A program made the translations under genes and the position numbers. Positions 51,823 to 61,361 of a DNA stretch of 64,000 bases are shown here, in pieces. Positions within the stretch are counted from its first letter, which is position 1, and the number at the start of each line of letters is the position of its first letter. The notes beneath the pieces are model-generated. The model saw only the letters and a list, made by a program, of their open reading frames with translations, did no database searches and was not told the DNA's origin. The stretch comes from Bin5 sp965218625 (GTDB lineage Bacteria > Chloroflexota > Anaerolineae > Caldilineales > Caldilineaceae): NCBI GenBank assembly GCA_965218625.1, contig CBDCLG010000015.1, positions 1-64,000 on the forward strand. The letters run 5' to 3'.

Positions 51823-52899
51823 TCAGTTCCAGGTGAAGAATACGCTCAGCCAGCCCTCGAGGCCGCTCATCATGCGGTCAAACAGTTGAGGCGCCTGCGT
51901 GTACGGCGCGACGTGGCTGACCAGGGGCTGGACCTTCAACTCGCCGCGGCGGATGAGGTCGAGGATCACGCGCTGATTGCGCACGCGGGTCCACGGCCAG
52001 TAGGGGTGGGTGTCGCTCATGCCGGTCTGGTATGAGCCTGTCATCACGATCTCGCGACGGAACAGTTCGTTGGATTCGATGGCCACCGAGCCGCTCGTCG
52101 CGCCCACGAGGATGATGCGCCCGCGGTCCGCCGCGGCCTTGATCATGGTGGGATAGTTGCCAATGAATGAGGTGCAGTGGAGCTGGACCTCGGCGCCGCT
52201 GCCCGGTAACATGGTCGGCAGCGCGCCCCGCCAGCGCCATGGCAACTGCGTGTGCTCCCGAATTTCAGCGACCACATCCTGGCTGCCGGCATCGATGAGA
52301 TGGGAGGCGCCCAGTTGGCCGGCGAGCTCCAGCCGCTCCTCCACCATGTCGACGCCGATCAGCGGGTACGCTCCGACGAGGCGGCAGAGCTGCAAAGCCA
52401 GCAGGCCGACCGCGCCCAGCCCATGCACGGCCGCAGATTCGCCGATCTGAATCTGCGCGCGCCGTACACCATGCAGGGCGATGTCGCCGAGCACGCAGAA
52501 GGCGATTTCCACGTCGGTCAGGTCATCGGGCACCTTGCTGATGCGGTACTGCTGGGCGATGGCGACCTCTTTGGCCTCCAACGCCGGCGTCACCAGCCAG
52601 TGCGACGAATGGTTGCCGCTGCAGATGACACGGTCGCCGACAATCACGCTGTCGATTTCGTTGCCGACGGCCTCGACCACGCCGATTGCGGTGTAGCCCA
52701 GCCCGGCAGGCTCGAACTCTGCCTGTTGTGCCGGGCTGGCCGTGCGGCGGGCGCGGATTCCGTTCATCTCCGAACCGGCGCTGACCTGGGTCAGGTGCGT
52801 GCGCACCAGGACCTGATTCGACGCCGGGACCGGCACGTCGAACTCTTCGATTTCAATTCTACCCGTGGGCGTTAGTACCAGCCGTTGTCCCTTAGACAC
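51823..52899 (-). CDS. MDR family dehydrogenase lacking the catalytic zinc cysteine
   Basis: This 358-residue medium-chain dehydrogenase has the Rossmann motif GLGAVGLLALQLC and GLGYTAIGVVEAVGNEID. The catalytic cysteine site reads SAGSEMNG, so it is a zinc-less type like the protein at 42732. GTG is the start, with AAAGGGAA upstream. It is divergent from the aminotransferase. The substrate is unknown; sugar or polyol chemistry fits the neighbours. Confidence 0.87.
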   Translation of the reverse strand: MSKGQRLVLTPTGRIEIEEFDVPVPASNQVLVRTHLTQVSAGSEMNGIRARRTASPAQQAEFEPAGLGYTAIGVVEAVGNEIDSVIVGDRVICSGNHSSHWLVTPALEAKEVAIAQQYRISKVPDDLTDVEIAFCVLGDIALHGVRRAQIQIGESAAVHGLGAVGLLALQLCRLVGAYPLIGVDMVEERLELAGQLGASHLIDAGSQDVVAEIREHTQLPWRWRGALPTMLPGSGAEVQLHCTSFIGNYPTMIKAAADRGRIILVGATSGSVAIESNELFRREIVMTGSYQTGMSDTHPYWPWTRVRNQRVILDLIRRGELKVQPLVSHVAPYTQAPQLFDRMMSGLEGWLSVFFTWN

Positions 52900-53037
52900 G
52901 CGACATTCCCTTTCTGTTCGGCAAGTGCGGCGGCGATAGACAGGAGTGTATGGTCAAGTGTACAATCAAACGCAGTCTGCATTCAACATAGGGCGGGCAA
53001 TGCTCCCGCCTCTCCACATTCGTCGCGGAGGATGACA

Positions 53038-53979
53038 ATGACAACACAACGGACAGTCTACGTCAGCGGCTCGTTCGTGCCCGAGGGTGAGGCCGGCGTC
53101 TCGATCTTCGATTCCGCGCTCATGTACGGCGATGTGATATTTGAGACGACGCGCACCTTTAACGGCCAGCCGTTCCGGTTGCGGGAACATATCGAGAGGC
53201 TCTATGTCGGGCTGAGGACGCTGGAGATCGACTGCGGACTGACGGCGGACGGCATGGAGGCCGCGACGCTGGAGACGATCGAGAGAAACCGGCCCTGTTT
53301 CCCCGACGGCGTCGATTTTCAGATCGTCCACAATGTCTCGCGCGGGCCGCTGGGCTTCTACCAGTCGATCTTTGAAGGCGGCGTCAAGCCGACGGTTACG
53401 ATCAATTGCTGGCCGTTGACGTGGCACCTGGCCGCACTGGCCGACTCTTATGTGAGCGGCGTCCATGCCGTCGTCCCGGCGCAGCGATCCGTTCCATCGC
53501 GTCTGATCGACCCCAAGATCAAGAATCGCAGCCGCATCTACTACCAGATGGCCAATCTACAGGCCCAAAAGGTCGACCCGGAAGCGTGGGCGCTGCTGAT
53601 AGATGAGGACGGCTTTCTGACCGAGGGAACGGGTTCGAACTTTTTCGTTGTAAAGGATGGCAGCCTGCTGACGGCGGAGCCGCGCAACATCCTGCGCGGC
53701 GTCACCCGGCAGTCCGTGCTGGAATTGGCGCAGCGGCTGGCGATACCCTGCCAGGAGCGCAACCTGGAGCCTTACGACGTGATGACCGCGGACGAGGCTT
53801 TCTTCACCTCGACGCCCTTCACGATCATGCCGGCGACGCGCTTCAACGGCCACGACGTCGGTGCAGGCGAACCGGGTCCGGTAACGCTGCGGCTGATGTC
53901 GGCCTGGAACCAGATGGTGGAGGTGGATATGTCGGCGCAGGCGCGCGCCTACGCCGACATCGCGCAAAATGCCGGATGA
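53038..53979 (+). CDS. Class IV PLP-dependent aminotransferase (branched-chain/D-amino-acid type)
   Basis: The 313-residue enzyme begins VYVSGSFVPEGEAGVSIFDSALMYGDVIFE, the usual fold-type IV start. Lys162 in PKIKNRSRIYY is the PLP lysine by position. ALLIDEDGFLTEGTGSNFFVV, NILRGVTRQSVLELA and DEAFFTSTPFTIMPATRF are standard blocks. It transfers amino groups from branched-chain or D-amino acids; the specificity is not evident. The ATG at 53038 is chosen because GGAGG lies 6 bases before it. Its stop directly abuts the stop of the convergent Gfo/Idh/MocA gene (TGATCA). Confidence 0.9.
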   Translation: MTTQRTVYVSGSFVPEGEAGVSIFDSALMYGDVIFETTRTFNGQPFRLREHIERLYVGLRTLEIDCGLTADGMEAATLETIERNRPCFPDGVDFQIVHNVSRGPLGFYQSIFEGGVKPTVTINCWPLTWHLAALADSYVSGVHAVVPAQRSVPSRLIDPKIKNRSRIYYQMANLQAQKVDPEAWALLIDEDGFLTEGTGSNFFVVKDGSLLTAEPRNILRGVTRQSVLELAQRLAIPCQERNLEPYDVMTADEAFFTSTPFTIMPATRFNGHDVGAGEPGPVTLRLMSAWNQMVEVDMSAQARAYADIAQNAG

Positions 53980-55062
53980 TCAAGCCTGATTTTCGCGGGC
54001 GAGGGGCCAGTGGATCTTCTCCACTCCCTCTGCCTGCGAGCGCATGATCGCAATCATAATCTCCAGGCTGTGCAGCGCCTTACGGCCGCTGGACACGCTC
54101 TCGCCCCCGTTCTCGATCAATCCGATCAGCTCATCAACCGCGTTGACCATGCCGCTGGTGTAGTCGACCGTTCCGCCGATCGGGCGGCTGGTCACCTCGT
54201 AGGGGTGCTTCTCCGACACCAGGTAGACGATCGCTTCGGTGTTGCTGATGCGGATGCGACCGTTTGTGCAGAGCAGGTCCAGCTCGAAGTTGACCAGCGT
54301 TTTCTGCGAAATTTCGATGTGGGCGCGGACGCCATTGGTGAAGTGGAGATAGGCCGACGCGCCGGGGTCGGTGGCGGGATCGTGGCCGCCGTCACCCCGG
54401 TATTCGGTGCGGTCCTCGTAGCCCTCCTCCATGCTCCCGATCAGCCAGTCCGGCGCAGCGTCGGCGTACATGCAGACGGTATCGACTAAGTGCGTGCCGT
54501 TGCGAAAGAGCATCGCCCGTTCGCCCCCCAGATGTGCGCCGATCCGGGTCAACGAGCCGATGCGGCCGTCGTCGATGATCGCCTTTGCCTGCCGCCAGAA
54601 CGGGTCCCAACGTCTGCCGTGATCGACGCAGATTTTGGCGCCGCTCTTCTCGACCGCGGCCAACATGCGGTCGGCGTCGGCCAGCGTGGTGGCGAGGGGT
54701 TTCTCGCAGTAGATGGCGGGGACGCCGGCCTCGGCCGCGTCCACGACCATTTGCGCGTGCAGGTGGTCGGAGGTGACCACGCTCAGCAGGTCCAGGTTTT
54801 CCTTCTCGAGCATGGCGCGATAGTCGGAATATCTCGCCGCCGGCCCCCAGTTGTCCTCATATCGGTCCAGGAGCTCGGGCACCAGTTCACAGACCGCCAC
54901 CACTTCGGCGCGTGGATGCGCGGCATAGGCGGAGGCGTGCGAATGCGGCTGCGGGTGGCGGGTCGACCAGAGGTCGTAGCGCGGCGGCGACTGGCCGATG
55001 CCGGTCAGCCCGATGATGCCGGCCCGGTAGGTTTTGCCTGATGGATTCCGGCTTGCGGACAT
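53980..55062 (-). CDS. Gfo/Idh/MocA family oxidoreductase
   Basis: The 360-residue protein has the Rossmann start RAGIIGLTGIGQSPP, the EKP motif IYCEKPLATT and the substrate-side NGTHLVDTVCMY with a candidate catalytic His. The C-terminal domain has EGYEDRTEYRGD. AGGAG precedes the ATG. It is the last gene of a long minus-strand run that begins beyond the window edge and includes two more family members. Confidence 0.9.
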   Translation of the reverse strand: MSASRNPSGKTYRAGIIGLTGIGQSPPRYDLWSTRHPQPHSHASAYAAHPRAEVVAVCELVPELLDRYEDNWGPAARYSDYRAMLEKENLDLLSVVTSDHLHAQMVVDAAEAGVPAIYCEKPLATTLADADRMLAAVEKSGAKICVDHGRRWDPFWRQAKAIIDDGRIGSLTRIGAHLGGERAMLFRNGTHLVDTVCMYADAAPDWLIGSMEEGYEDRTEYRGDGGHDPATDPGASAYLHFTNGVRAHIEISQKTLVNFELDLLCTNGRIRISNTEAIVYLVSEKHPYEVTSRPIGGTVDYTSGMVNAVDELIGLIENGGESVSSGRKALHSLEIMIAIMRSQAEGVEKIHWPLARENQA

Positions 55063-55131
55063 GTTTCGCTCCTGAACGTGGTCTGGACTTATACGAATTT
55101 CCCGGATGGGGGAGGCGGTTTGCTTACTGAT

Positions 55132-56295
55132 TCAGTCCCTTTTGCTACTGGCCTCTGTGCGCCAGCGCTCGTAGGGATTGTCGCGGTTTTCCAGCGGAAA
55201 GTAGACGCGGCCGCGTATGCGCTGCGACTCGTGGATCGCCATGATCATTTCCAATACGGCGCGCGCGTCATTGCCACTGGTCACGCCCGTTACCTCGCGC
55301 TCTTCCTCGATTGCCCGGATCAACTCTTCGACGAAGGTGCGGTTGTTCAACTGGAACTTTTCGTTGACCGACCGCGGCTGGCCGTCGGATTTGCGGTCCC
55401 ATTCGGGCAACTTGATTCGCTCCCAGGAGCCGTCGCGATCTCCCGGAAGCCAGAGCCGGTAGGGATAGTGGTAGAGTTCGCCGAGAGGGGCGCCGCGCAG
55501 AGACAGGATACCGTCGGAGCCGTGGATTTCGATACCGAGCCAGTTGACCCGTTCGCGCGTGTCGGTGTCGTCGCTGCGGTAGGAGTCGAAGTGGGCGGTT
55601 ACGCCGTTGCGAAAGACGAAATAGGCAGCCAGGCCGTTGCCGGCGACAAGGCCGACGCCCTCGTCTCCCTCGTGGATGTCGTCCAGGGTCACTTCGCGGC
55701 CATCCTGTGTCACATGCGCGTGGGCCCAGAGCACGTCCGAGCCGGCAAAGAAGCGGATGTCGTCGAGAAGGTGGGTGCCGAGGACGATCAGGTCGATCGC
55801 CCCGGCGCGGTGGTCGGCCTTGCCGTGGCGGCGGACCATCTGCACGTCGCCGATCAGGCCCTCTTCGATCAGTTTCTTGGCGTGCAACTCGTAGGGATTG
55901 GCGCGGCGGTGCGCAACGGCCAGTTTCGTGTTGTGCCGTTCACAGGCCGCGAGCATGGCGTCGGCCTCGGTCAGCGTGCGGGCGAACGGCTTTTCGCAGA
56001 AAACGCCCTTGACGCCGGCTTCGGCGCAGGCGATGACCATGTCGCGGTGCTCATCGACCCAGCGCGGGCAGACGCTGACGAGGTCCGGTTGGACGCGGGC
56101 GAGCATCTCGCGGTAGTCGGCGAAGCTGCGGGGCGCGTGTATCCGCTTTGCGGCGGCGGCACGCCCTTCTGCGTCCGGGTCGGCGACGGCGATGACTTCG
56201 ACGCCGTGCACGCCTTGAAAGGCCAAGTCAAGCTGGTGGCCGTAGTTGCCGCGCCCGGTATGGCCGATAACGGCGGCGCGGTAGGTCGTGGGCAT
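55132..56295 (-). CDS. Gfo/Idh/MocA family oxidoreductase
   Basis: The 387-residue protein has the Rossmann start RAAVIGHTGRGNYGH, the EKP motif VFCEKPFART and VLGTHLLDDIRFF with the candidate His. TGGAG precedes the ATG. It is 69 bases upstream of the next family member. The three consecutive members differ clearly from each other, so they probably act on different sugars or steps. A 782-codon open frame on the other strand across this region is a GC-driven shadow. Confidence 0.9.
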   Translation of the reverse strand: MPTTYRAAVIGHTGRGNYGHQLDLAFQGVHGVEVIAVADPDAEGRAAAAKRIHAPRSFADYREMLARVQPDLVSVCPRWVDEHRDMVIACAEAGVKGVFCEKPFARTLTEADAMLAACERHNTKLAVAHRRANPYELHAKKLIEEGLIGDVQMVRRHGKADHRAGAIDLIVLGTHLLDDIRFFAGSDVLWAHAHVTQDGREVTLDDIHEGDEGVGLVAGNGLAAYFVFRNGVTAHFDSYRSDDTDTRERVNWLGIEIHGSDGILSLRGAPLGELYHYPYRLWLPGDRDGSWERIKLPEWDRKSDGQPRSVNEKFQLNNRTFVEELIRAIEEEREVTGVTSGNDARAVLEMIMAIHESQRIRGRVYFPLENRDNPYERWRTEASSKRD

Positions 56296-56391
56296 GTTGG
56301 GCTCCAGGGAGGGGTGGGAGACGGTACCGCCTTTCAGATGTGTTGGCGCGTGTGCTGGCGATTCTGCCAGCCGGGCGTTTTCTCCGCTCTC

Positions 56392-57429
56392 CTATTCGCC
56401 GGTTGTGCGAATTTCAACTTCGTCGAGGCCCGGGGCGAGCGGCAGCGACACTTGGGTGCCGGTCTTGTGAGAGATGTGGATGGCGGTAATGACTTCGAGC
56501 GCTTTGAGGCCGTCACGGCCTGTGGATACGCTCTCGCGGTCTTCGAGCAGACAGTCGACGCTTTCGCGGACGGCAGCGTAGAAATAGTCGTCGAGTTTGA
56601 AATCGGAGGGCATATCGGGGATGGGCTCGAAGTCGTGGCGCGTTCCGTAGCCCTCATCGGCTTCGACGAGGGGCCCGTGCTCCCAGAGGCCGAGGCGCTC
56701 GCTGAAGTGAATGCGGCCCCCGGTGCCGGCGATTGTCGTGTAGCCCAGTTGCTCTCTGCGCTCGGCAATGCAGTCGATGATGACGACGACGCCGTCGGAG
56801 CAGGCGACCAAACCGGCGCCGCCCGGGTCGGCTACGGTCTCCTGGTTCAGGTAGCCAGAGACAAGCAGCGGCTCGGCGGAGGTGAAGAAAAAGGCGTAGT
56901 CGACAGTATGCGTCCCGTTCATGAGGAGTGGGCGGCAGCCCTCGTAGGTGATGGTCTTAACGCGGCCGACGGCGCCTTCGTCAACCATGCGCTTGAGACG
57001 CTGGTAATGGGGGAGAAACCGCCGGGTGTGCTCGGTGATGAGGCGGGCGCCGCTCTTTTCGCAGGCTTCGACCATCTTGCGGCCCCAGGCGACGCTGGTG
57101 GCAAGGGGCTTCTCAACCATGATGACCTTGATGCCGGCCGCGGCGGCGTCGATGACCGGCTGATGGTGGTAGAGGCTGTTTGTGGTTACGTCGACGACAT
57201 CGAGCGCGGCCTTTTCGTACATGTCGGTCGCGGTGGGATAGCGGTGTTCGGGCGGGATCTCCCATTCTTCGCCGAACTGCTGGAGACGCTGGGGGTCGAT
57301 GTCGGCGATCGCGACAAGCTCGGCGTCCTCACAACGGCGGTAGCCGGCGGCGTGGGAAAAGGGCCTGCCGCCCAGTCCGCCGATCGGCCCGGCGCCGACG
57401 ATGCCAACTCTGACTTTGGCTTTTGACAT
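56392..57429 (-). CDS. Gfo/Idh/MocA family oxidoreductase
   Basis: The 345-residue protein has the Rossmann start RVGIVGAGPIGGLGG, the EKP motif IMVEKPLATS and LMNGTHTVDYAFFF with the candidate catalytic His. AGGAG precedes the ATG. It lies 54 bases after the acetyltransferase gene. Its substrate is unknown. Confidence 0.9.
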   Translation of the reverse strand: MSKAKVRVGIVGAGPIGGLGGRPFSHAAGYRRCEDAELVAIADIDPQRLQQFGEEWEIPPEHRYPTATDMYEKAALDVVDVTTNSLYHHQPVIDAAAAGIKVIMVEKPLATSVAWGRKMVEACEKSGARLITEHTRRFLPHYQRLKRMVDEGAVGRVKTITYEGCRPLLMNGTHTVDYAFFFTSAEPLLVSGYLNQETVADPGGAGLVACSDGVVVIIDCIAERREQLGYTTIAGTGGRIHFSERLGLWEHGPLVEADEGYGTRHDFEPIPDMPSDFKLDDYFYAAVRESVDCLLEDRESVSTGRDGLKALEVITAIHISHKTGTQVSLPLAPGLDEVEIRTTGE

Positions 57430-57483
57430 GCAAACACTCCTGAAATGTGTGTTAATGTTGCGGCTTACGACGGAGGGACCGTT

Positions 57484-57963
57484 TCATTCGCCGGCGTTGA
57501 TCGGCATGACGTAGTGAACCTGCCGCGCCACCTCCTGAAATCCGAAATTGGGGTAGAAATGCGCACCTATCTCGTTCTGGGCCAGGGTCTCGATTCTGGC
57601 GTAGTGCATTCCCTCGGCCGCGAGATATGCGACCGCCCGCTCCAGCAGCTTGCGGCCGATACCGCGTTGCTGGTAGGCGGGCAGGACGGCAAAGTTGGGG
57701 ATGCCGCCAACCTTTGCTGCCGTGTCGACGCGGGTAGAGACGTAGCCTACGATCTGACCGTCCTCCTCGGCGACGAAGATGCCCTCAGCATTGATGGCGG
57801 CGTCATCGTCGATGTGGCGTTTCTTGCGCCAGCGCCAGTCCTGGCCGTGGATCAGGCCGTGAAGCAGCTCGATGTTCTGGTCGATGCAGACGCCGTCGAA
57901 GCAGATCGCTGTGATCGTCTTGAGCGTCTCCAGATCGGACGGTCGGTAGGGCCTAATGCTCAT
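57484..57963 (-). CDS. GNAT family N-acetyltransferase
   Basis: The 159-residue enzyme has the acetyl-CoA pyrophosphate loop VLPAYQQRGIGRKLL, preceded by EEDGQIVGYVSTR and followed by YARIETLAQNEIGAHFYPNFGF, as in RimI-like GNATs. The acceptor is not known. It lies 58 bases after the propeller gene (copy B). Confidence 0.88.
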   Translation of the reverse strand: MSIRPYRPSDLETLKTITAICFDGVCIDQNIELLHGLIHGQDWRWRKKRHIDDDAAINAEGIFVAEEDGQIVGYVSTRVDTAAKVGGIPNFAVLPAYQQRGIGRKLLERAVAYLAAEGMHYARIETLAQNEIGAHFYPNFGFQEVARQVHYVMPINAGE

Positions 57964-58021
57964 CCTGAATCCCCGCGCCGCTCTGCGAATCTATCGGGCC
58001 TGATGTGGTGAATCACGTCTG

Positions 58022-59476
58022 CTACACGAAGCGGAAGGCGAAAAGGTCGGCGTCGTGCAGCACGAAGCGCAGCCGCACGGCTTCGCCGCTGAGCTTGCCA
58101 AGGTCAGCGCCCTGCGCCCAGCAGACGGTCCGCTCCAGGTCGTCGCCCAGAATCTCGACGCAGTCGGCAAGGCGAAAGCCCTCGATTGCGGTGTCGACCT
58201 GTCCGTGCAGAATCTCGACGCGCACGCTGCCGGCGGCCGAGGCGGAAAAATTGAGCTCCAATTCACGGCCCTGGAACTTGAGGGGCCTGGTAACCATTGC
58301 GCCGCCACTGAGGGGCGCGTTGAGCGAGACGAAACCGTCGACCCGCAAGGTGTAACGGCGCAGGCTTGCGCCCTGACCGCGCCAGTAGCCCTCATTCACG
58401 TAGATGGACAGCTCGTCGGGCGCGCCGGCAAACTGCGAGCGGGTCGTCACCAGGCCCCAGTTCTGGTAGTTGTCGCCGTAGGTCCAGTTGTCGACGGGCC
58501 GCAGTCCGGGGCGGATGAAGGCTTCCGGCCACATGTTGAAGGTGAGGCCGTCGCGGCTGCTCATGAAGAGGCCGTCGGTCAAGGCCGCGCCGTAACGTTC
58601 GTGCGCGTCGGCGCGGATGCGGCGATGCTCCTGCTCCGGCAGGTCCTCGATCGCCGCCGACCATGGGTGTACGACGTAGCGGGTCGGAAAGCCGACAAAG
58701 AGATGCGGCGCTCGGAAATAGGGTATGATCTGGTTGGTGTATAGCTCGGCAATGCGGCCCGGCCTGTAGTCGACGAAGACCGGTTCGCTCCAGTCGAGGA
58801 AATCGGTGGAAACGCAGGTCATGATGTCGCGGCCGTGGCGGAAGTCGCGGTGGTAGTCGCGGTATTCGCCGCGCTCGCTGTCCCAGAAGGCAAGATTCTG
58901 GGAGTCGAAGTAGCCTTTGGTGATTACAGGATCATCGCGCAACTTCTCCCATTGGAGGCCGTCGGGTGAGCTGAGCGCGAACAGGCCCTTGTATCCCCGG
59001 TTGTTTGCGAGCGCCTTGTAGCGGGCGTCGTCGGCTGCGTCGGGGTTGGGATCCTTGAATGGGACGAAGTTTATGGCCGGGCTGCCGTCGTCGCGGGCGT
59101 CGAGGATGATGTTGTTGCGGCGCGAGCCGTCGTATTCGACCAGGCCCAGGTCCGGTTTGCTCCAGCTGATGCCATCGCCGCTTTCGGCCAGGCAGACCAC
59201 CTCGGCGTGGGGGTACTCCAGCGAACCGGAGTCATGTGAAAAGTGCCAGCCGCGATAGTACATGCGGTAGGTGCCGCCATCCTGAAAGACCGTGTAGTAG
59301 CCGGAGGCATTGCCCTCCCAGGGCGCGTCCAACTCGAGGGCGATTTCCTGCGGCACAGGACGGTGGAGCCGCAGCGCCGCGTCGCGGCCTAAGGCTGCGA
59401 TCAGGTGGTCGTCAACCAGCAGCTCGCGCCGCGAGCCGATGTCGACGACGCCTTGGCCGGAAGGTGAATCTGTCAT
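58022..59476 (-). CDS. Predicted beta-propeller glycosidase-like protein (GH32/GH43-like), copy B
   Basis: The 484 residues match copy A (49356-50858) over the whole length: RRELLVDDHLI, DAPWEGNASGYY, RMYYRGWHF, CLAESGDGISW and FDSQNLAFWDSERGEYRDYHRD. The pair suggests duplication and divergence within the carbohydrate loci. No signal peptide is seen. It lies 44 bases after the aldo/keto reductase gene. The enzyme class is inferred from propeller-like repeats and gene context, not from a proven active site. Confidence 0.65.
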   Translation of the reverse strand: MTDSPSGQGVVDIGSRRELLVDDHLIAALGRDAALRLHRPVPQEIALELDAPWEGNASGYYTVFQDGGTYRMYYRGWHFSHDSGSLEYPHAEVVCLAESGDGISWSKPDLGLVEYDGSRRNNIILDARDDGSPAINFVPFKDPNPDAADDARYKALANNRGYKGLFALSSPDGLQWEKLRDDPVITKGYFDSQNLAFWDSERGEYRDYHRDFRHGRDIMTCVSTDFLDWSEPVFVDYRPGRIAELYTNQIIPYFRAPHLFVGFPTRYVVHPWSAAIEDLPEQEHRRIRADAHERYGAALTDGLFMSSRDGLTFNMWPEAFIRPGLRPVDNWTYGDNYQNWGLVTTRSQFAGAPDELSIYVNEGYWRGQGASLRRYTLRVDGFVSLNAPLSGGAMVTRPLKFQGRELELNFSASAAGSVRVEILHGQVDTAIEGFRLADCVEILGDDLERTVCWAQGADLGKLSGEAVRLRFVLHDADLFAFRFV

Positions 59477-59520
59477 GGCGTATGCCTCTTATTCGGTGAG
59501 CCGGAAGTCCGATTGCAGGT

Positions 59521-60387
59521 TCAGGCCGGCGTCACGCCGATGTCATCCAGGAGGCGCTTGGTCTCGGCGTACAGGTCGGCGGACAGGGGACCGGCCAGCA
59601 CGGCCTGCACGTTCTCTGCGAGATGCGCGGGGTTGGTGGTGCCGACGATGATCGTATGCGCGTCGGGATGGGTCAGCGTGTAGCGCAGCAAAAAGGATGT
59701 GTAGGTCTCGTCGGCCTGCCGCAGGTCGGCCAGCCCGGCATCGGTGAAGGCCTTCCAGCGGTCCTCTGTTCCCAGGCCAACTTTCGGCTGACCCAGGGCC
59801 ACTCCGCCGCGAATGATCGTGCCGGCGCCGGCCTGTGCGGTCGTGGTCAGCCAAGTTTCGTGGTCGCGTTCCAGCGCGGAATAGGGAATCTGGTAGGCGT
59901 CGAAGACGTCCCATTCGAGGTAGGTGGGCAGGTGGGGCAGCGTCGTCGACATTCCGATCCAGCGAACTTTGCCCTGGGCGCGCATGTCCTGGAGCGCGTT
60001 GACCAGCTCTCCCTGTTCGCACTCGGCTACAGTCGGGTTGTGGAGCTGCATTATATCCACAGAGTCGACGCGGAGCCGCTCCAGGCTTTCATGGAGGCCG
60101 CGAAAGAGATTCTCTCTGGTCCAGATATGCCCGTCAGGATGGCAGCCGCACTTGGTGGCCAGGATGAACTCGTCGCGGCGATGGCGGAGAAATCGTCCTA
60201 TCATCTCCTCGCTGTTGCCGTAATCGTTGGCCGTGTCGACATAGTTAATCCCCGCGTCGAGGACGGCGTTGAGCTGGGCCTCCATTTCGGCATCGGTCAT
60301 GGCGCGGCGGTGCGCGGCGCCGAATCCGAGGCGGGTGACCTCCAGGCCGGTGCGGCCGAGCGTTGCGGTGGGTAGGGCTTTGCCCAT
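59521..60387 (-). CDS. Aldo/keto reductase
   Basis: The 288-residue AKR begins ATLGRTGLEVTRLGFG and has the catalytic Asp-Tyr in YVDTANDYGNSEE, Lys in ILATKCG and His in IMQLHNP. The NADP strand TIIVGTTN is near the end. GGAGAGG precedes the ATG at 60387; the longer frame to 60465 has no ribosome site. It is not a close copy of the AKR at 564. Confidence 0.9.
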   Translation of the reverse strand: MGKALPTATLGRTGLEVTRLGFGAAHRRAMTDAEMEAQLNAVLDAGINYVDTANDYGNSEEMIGRFLRHRRDEFILATKCGCHPDGHIWTRENLFRGLHESLERLRVDSVDIMQLHNPTVAECEQGELVNALQDMRAQGKVRWIGMSTTLPHLPTYLEWDVFDAYQIPYSALERDHETWLTTTAQAGAGTIIRGGVALGQPKVGLGTEDRWKAFTDAGLADLRQADETYTSFLLRYTLTHPDAHTIIVGTTNPAHLAENVQAVLAGPLSADLYAETKRLLDDIGVTPA

Positions 60388-60510
60388 GGTGAGCCTCTCC
60401 TTCCACTTGGTTGGGGGCGCCGGCGGTGCAGACCGACCGCCGACGGGACCACCTGCAGACTGCAAACCGTTCGCTTCGATTAACAGTTCAGTGGCGACTC
60501 ATGACTGCCG

Positions 60511-61311
60511 TCAAACGCGCCCCGGAATCTCCTTGCCGCGGATGAGCATGAACGGCGTGTTGCCCTCATTGGGCGTGCCTTCCACCTGCTTGCGGTGATC
60601 TTCATCGACGATGCCGAGGTAGCTCGTCTCAGCGTCGATATAGTGCAAGGCCAGTCCGCGACGGCGATCGGGCGTTGGGTTTGCGCCGGTGCGGTGAAAG
60701 TTCAGACCGTGGTGGAACATACAGTGGCCAGCCTTGACCTCGACCGAAACGGGCTCTGCCACGTGCGGAAGCGCCAGGAATCTTTCCTGATACTCGCGCG
60801 CAATCGGGCCCAATTTGTGGCTGCCGGGTATCACTGTCATGCAGCCGTTCTTGACGGTTGCGTCGTCGAGCGCGACCCAGCAGCTCACATGGTTCTGGGG
60901 CGCGAACATTGGCCAGGCGACCGAGTCCTGATGCCAGTGGGTCACGGTGCCATTAAAACGCGGCTTCATCATCAGCTGATCGGCGTAGAACTTGATGTTA
61001 GGCGTGCCCATCAGCTCTTCGATCGCGTCAACAATGGCCGCCTTCTTGGCTACGGCCTCAAAGAGGTCGTCGTGATAGCAGAGATAGACCATCTTGCGGA
61101 TCATGTCGATGCGGGGCTCGACCGTCTTTTTGCCGTCGCGGAACTCCGCTTCAAATTGAATATAGTTGGGCGGCACATGGGTAAGTCGTCCGGCCGCGAT
61201 CTCTTCGCTGCGCTGGCGGAGAGCCTGGACCTCCTCGTCCGACAGTACGCGGCCGTAGCGGAGATAGCCGTTCTCGTCGAAAAACTGTTTCTGTTCTGCA
61301 GTCAGGGCCAT
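60511..61311 (-). CDS. Phytanoyl-CoA dioxygenase (PhyH) family protein, copy A
   Basis: This is a 266-residue Fe(II)/2-oxoglutarate dioxygenase. Iron ligands are His127 and Asp129 in THWHQDSVAW and a distal His, probably His206 in NFHRTGAN; the 2-oxoglutarate Arg follows in DRRRGLAL. Family members hydroxylate small molecules, and several act in bacterial natural-product or ectoine-like pathways. GAGGAG precedes the ATG. It follows the small membrane protein gene after 50 bases. Confidence 0.9.
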   Translation of the reverse strand: MALTAEQKQFFDENGYLRYGRVLSDEEVQALRQRSEEIAAGRLTHVPPNYIQFEAEFRDGKKTVEPRIDMIRKMVYLCYHDDLFEAVAKKAAIVDAIEELMGTPNIKFYADQLMMKPRFNGTVTHWHQDSVAWPMFAPQNHVSCWVALDDATVKNGCMTVIPGSHKLGPIAREYQERFLALPHVAEPVSVEVKAGHCMFHHGLNFHRTGANPTPDRRRGLALHYIDAETSYLGIVDEDHRKQVEGTPNEGNTPFMLIRGKEIPGRV

Positions 61312-61361
61312 GATTGTTCTCCTCGAGATTCAGTATATGCAGGTAGGACGCGTTATTCCGT

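Noticed and set aside
55078..57426. A 782-codon open frame on the plus strand
   Set aside because: It is antisense to two well-supported Gfo/Idh/MocA genes. Its protein is Val/Gly/Ala/Asp-rich without domains, as expected for a shadow of GC-rich codons.
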